Origin: Alphaproteobacteria bacterium
GTDB lineage: Bacteria; Pseudomonadota; Alphaproteobacteria; UBA6184
Length of the DNA stretch: 13,850 nucleotides
Direction: 5' to 3'
Assembly: GCA_030433125.1 (NCBI GenBank)
Contig: JAUIKZ010000027.1
Coordinates: forward strand, 1 to 13,850
A program made the position numbers and the translations under genes. Positions 13,386 to 13,850 of the stretch are shown here, piece after piece; positions within the stretch are counted from its first letter, which is position 1, and each line of letters begins with the position of its first letter. The notes beneath the pieces are model-generated. The model searched no databases, was not told where the DNA came from, and was given only the letters and a program-made list of their open reading frames with translations.

Positions 13386-13850
13386 ATAGGATGACGTATA
13401 ATGAAACCGCCCCAAAGCGTTTAGACGCCTGGTTAAAACAACAGTTTAAAGCCTTGAGTTTTGTGCACGTGCAAAAAATGCTGCGCAAAGGGTTGATTAA
13501 ACTTAATGGTAAAAAAGCCAAGGGTGATGAGCGGTTGGCGGCTGGGGATAGCGTGGTGGTGCCAGATCACTTTGCCGAGGCGGTAGAAACGGGGCCCACC
13601 CTGAGGCTGTCCGCTAAAGAGAAAGAGTGGTTTAAAAGTTTGATTGTTCATGAGCAAGATGACTTTTTGGCTATTAACAAGCCCCAGGGGCTCGCCACCC
13701 AAGGGGGCACCAAAATCAACAAAAGTGTTGATGGCTACGTAAACACCAACTTGGACTTTGATTTTGCCGCGACCAAGCTTGCTAGCGCCACTTGTTGGGT
13801 TAAAAAAGATTCACACGAAGTCACCAACTCTTACGATTGGGTTATTTCTG
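13382..13850 (+). CDS. rluC: RluC-like pseudouridine synthase, N-terminal part (open at window edge)
   Basis: The first 156 codons of an open frame starting at ATGA, overlapping the stop of the upstream gene. Residues about 13-60 are an S4 RNA-binding domain (RLDAWLKQQFKALSFVHVQKMLRKGLIKLNGKKAKGDERLAAGDSVVV). The start of the RluA/RluC-type catalytic domain follows (LIVHEQDDFLAINKPQGLATQGGT at about 88-111). This family converts specific uridines of 23S rRNA to pseudouridine. After about residue 119 (position 13739) the sequence no longer looks like the family: the expected HRLDxxTSG with its catalytic Asp should lie roughly 25-35 residues after QGGT, but 46 residues remain without it, and no other frame supplies it. 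The gene may be diverged, broken or joined to foreign DNA. The N-terminal identity is sure; a working enzyme is not. Confidence 0.7.
   Translation, partial: MNRMTYNETAPKRLDAWLKQQFKALSFVHVQKMLRKGLIKLNGKKAKGDERLAAGDSVVVPDHFAEAVETGPTLRLSAKEKEWFKSLIVHEQDDFLAINKPQGLATQGGTKINKSVDGYVNTNLDFDFAATKLASATCWVKKDSHEVTNSYDWVIS

Noticed and set aside
1..13850. CRISPR arrays, tRNA or rRNA genes, transposases, defence or toxin-antitoxin systems
   Set aside because: I looked for regularly spaced repeats, tRNA T-arm motifs and recognisable protein families of these kinds and saw none.

Overview
The window looks like a chromosomal segment of an alphaproteobacterium. The housekeeping part is recognisable throughout: yebC-ruvC-ruvA in overlapping order, clpX followed by lon, a short alphaproteobacterial-type RNase E/G homologue, and the N-terminal part of an RluC-type pseudouridine synthase. 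Moderate G+C, a broken ruvCAB cluster, several small orphan secreted proteins and structured intergenic repeats would fit a host-associated lineage such as Holosporales/Rickettsiales. That placement is inference; no marker in the window fixes it.

Layout. 11-799 (+): an unrecognised protein with one hydrophobic stretch, convergent with a thioredoxin-photolyase pair (trxA 2273-2593, phrB 849-2264, minus strand). The phrB ribosome binding site overlaps the trxA stop codon. 2707-3906 (minus): two orphan genes for small exported proteins, each with its own sigma70-like promoter of the same design; they may be distant relatives. 4009-5073 (minus): a membrane-anchored metallo-beta-lactamase-fold hydrolase of the NAPE-PLD/UlaG-like group. 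5074-5537: a gene-free region holding a large nested palindrome (element A). 5538-7389 (+): yebC, ruvC and ruvA, overlapping by 13 and 7 bases, with no ruvB after them. 7475-8116 (+): a third orphan exported protein, A+T-rich, behind a promoter covered by a dyad. 8117-8530: a second gene-free region with a hairpin, a second copy of the palindromic repeat (element B), and a G/C-rich segment with alternative pairings just upstream of the clpX promoter. 8531-12221 (+): clpX and lon, 19 bases apart, without clpP or hupB beside them. 12297-13850 (+): the RNase E/G-like gene and the start of an rluC-like gene, overlapping by 4 bases and open at the window edge.

The conserved genes cover DNA repair (photolyase; RuvC/RuvA Holliday-junction processing), translation quality (YebC), ATP-dependent proteolysis (ClpX, Lon), redox (thioredoxin) and RNA metabolism (RNase E/G-like, RluC-like). 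No defence system, CRISPR array, tRNA, rRNA or insertion-sequence transposase was seen.

The most unusual signal is the pair of intergenic elements A and B. They share a 22-base terminal sequence with one mismatch, found in opposite orientations, and the same internal order of words (GTCAAG, CTGCAG, CTTGACGC). Between these words each carries different hairpins. This looks like a family of small palindromic repeats with a constant frame and exchangeable hairpin cargo. The second oddity is the rluC-like reading frame: it stops resembling a pseudouridine synthase about 110 bases before the window ends and lacks the expected HRLD catalytic motif.
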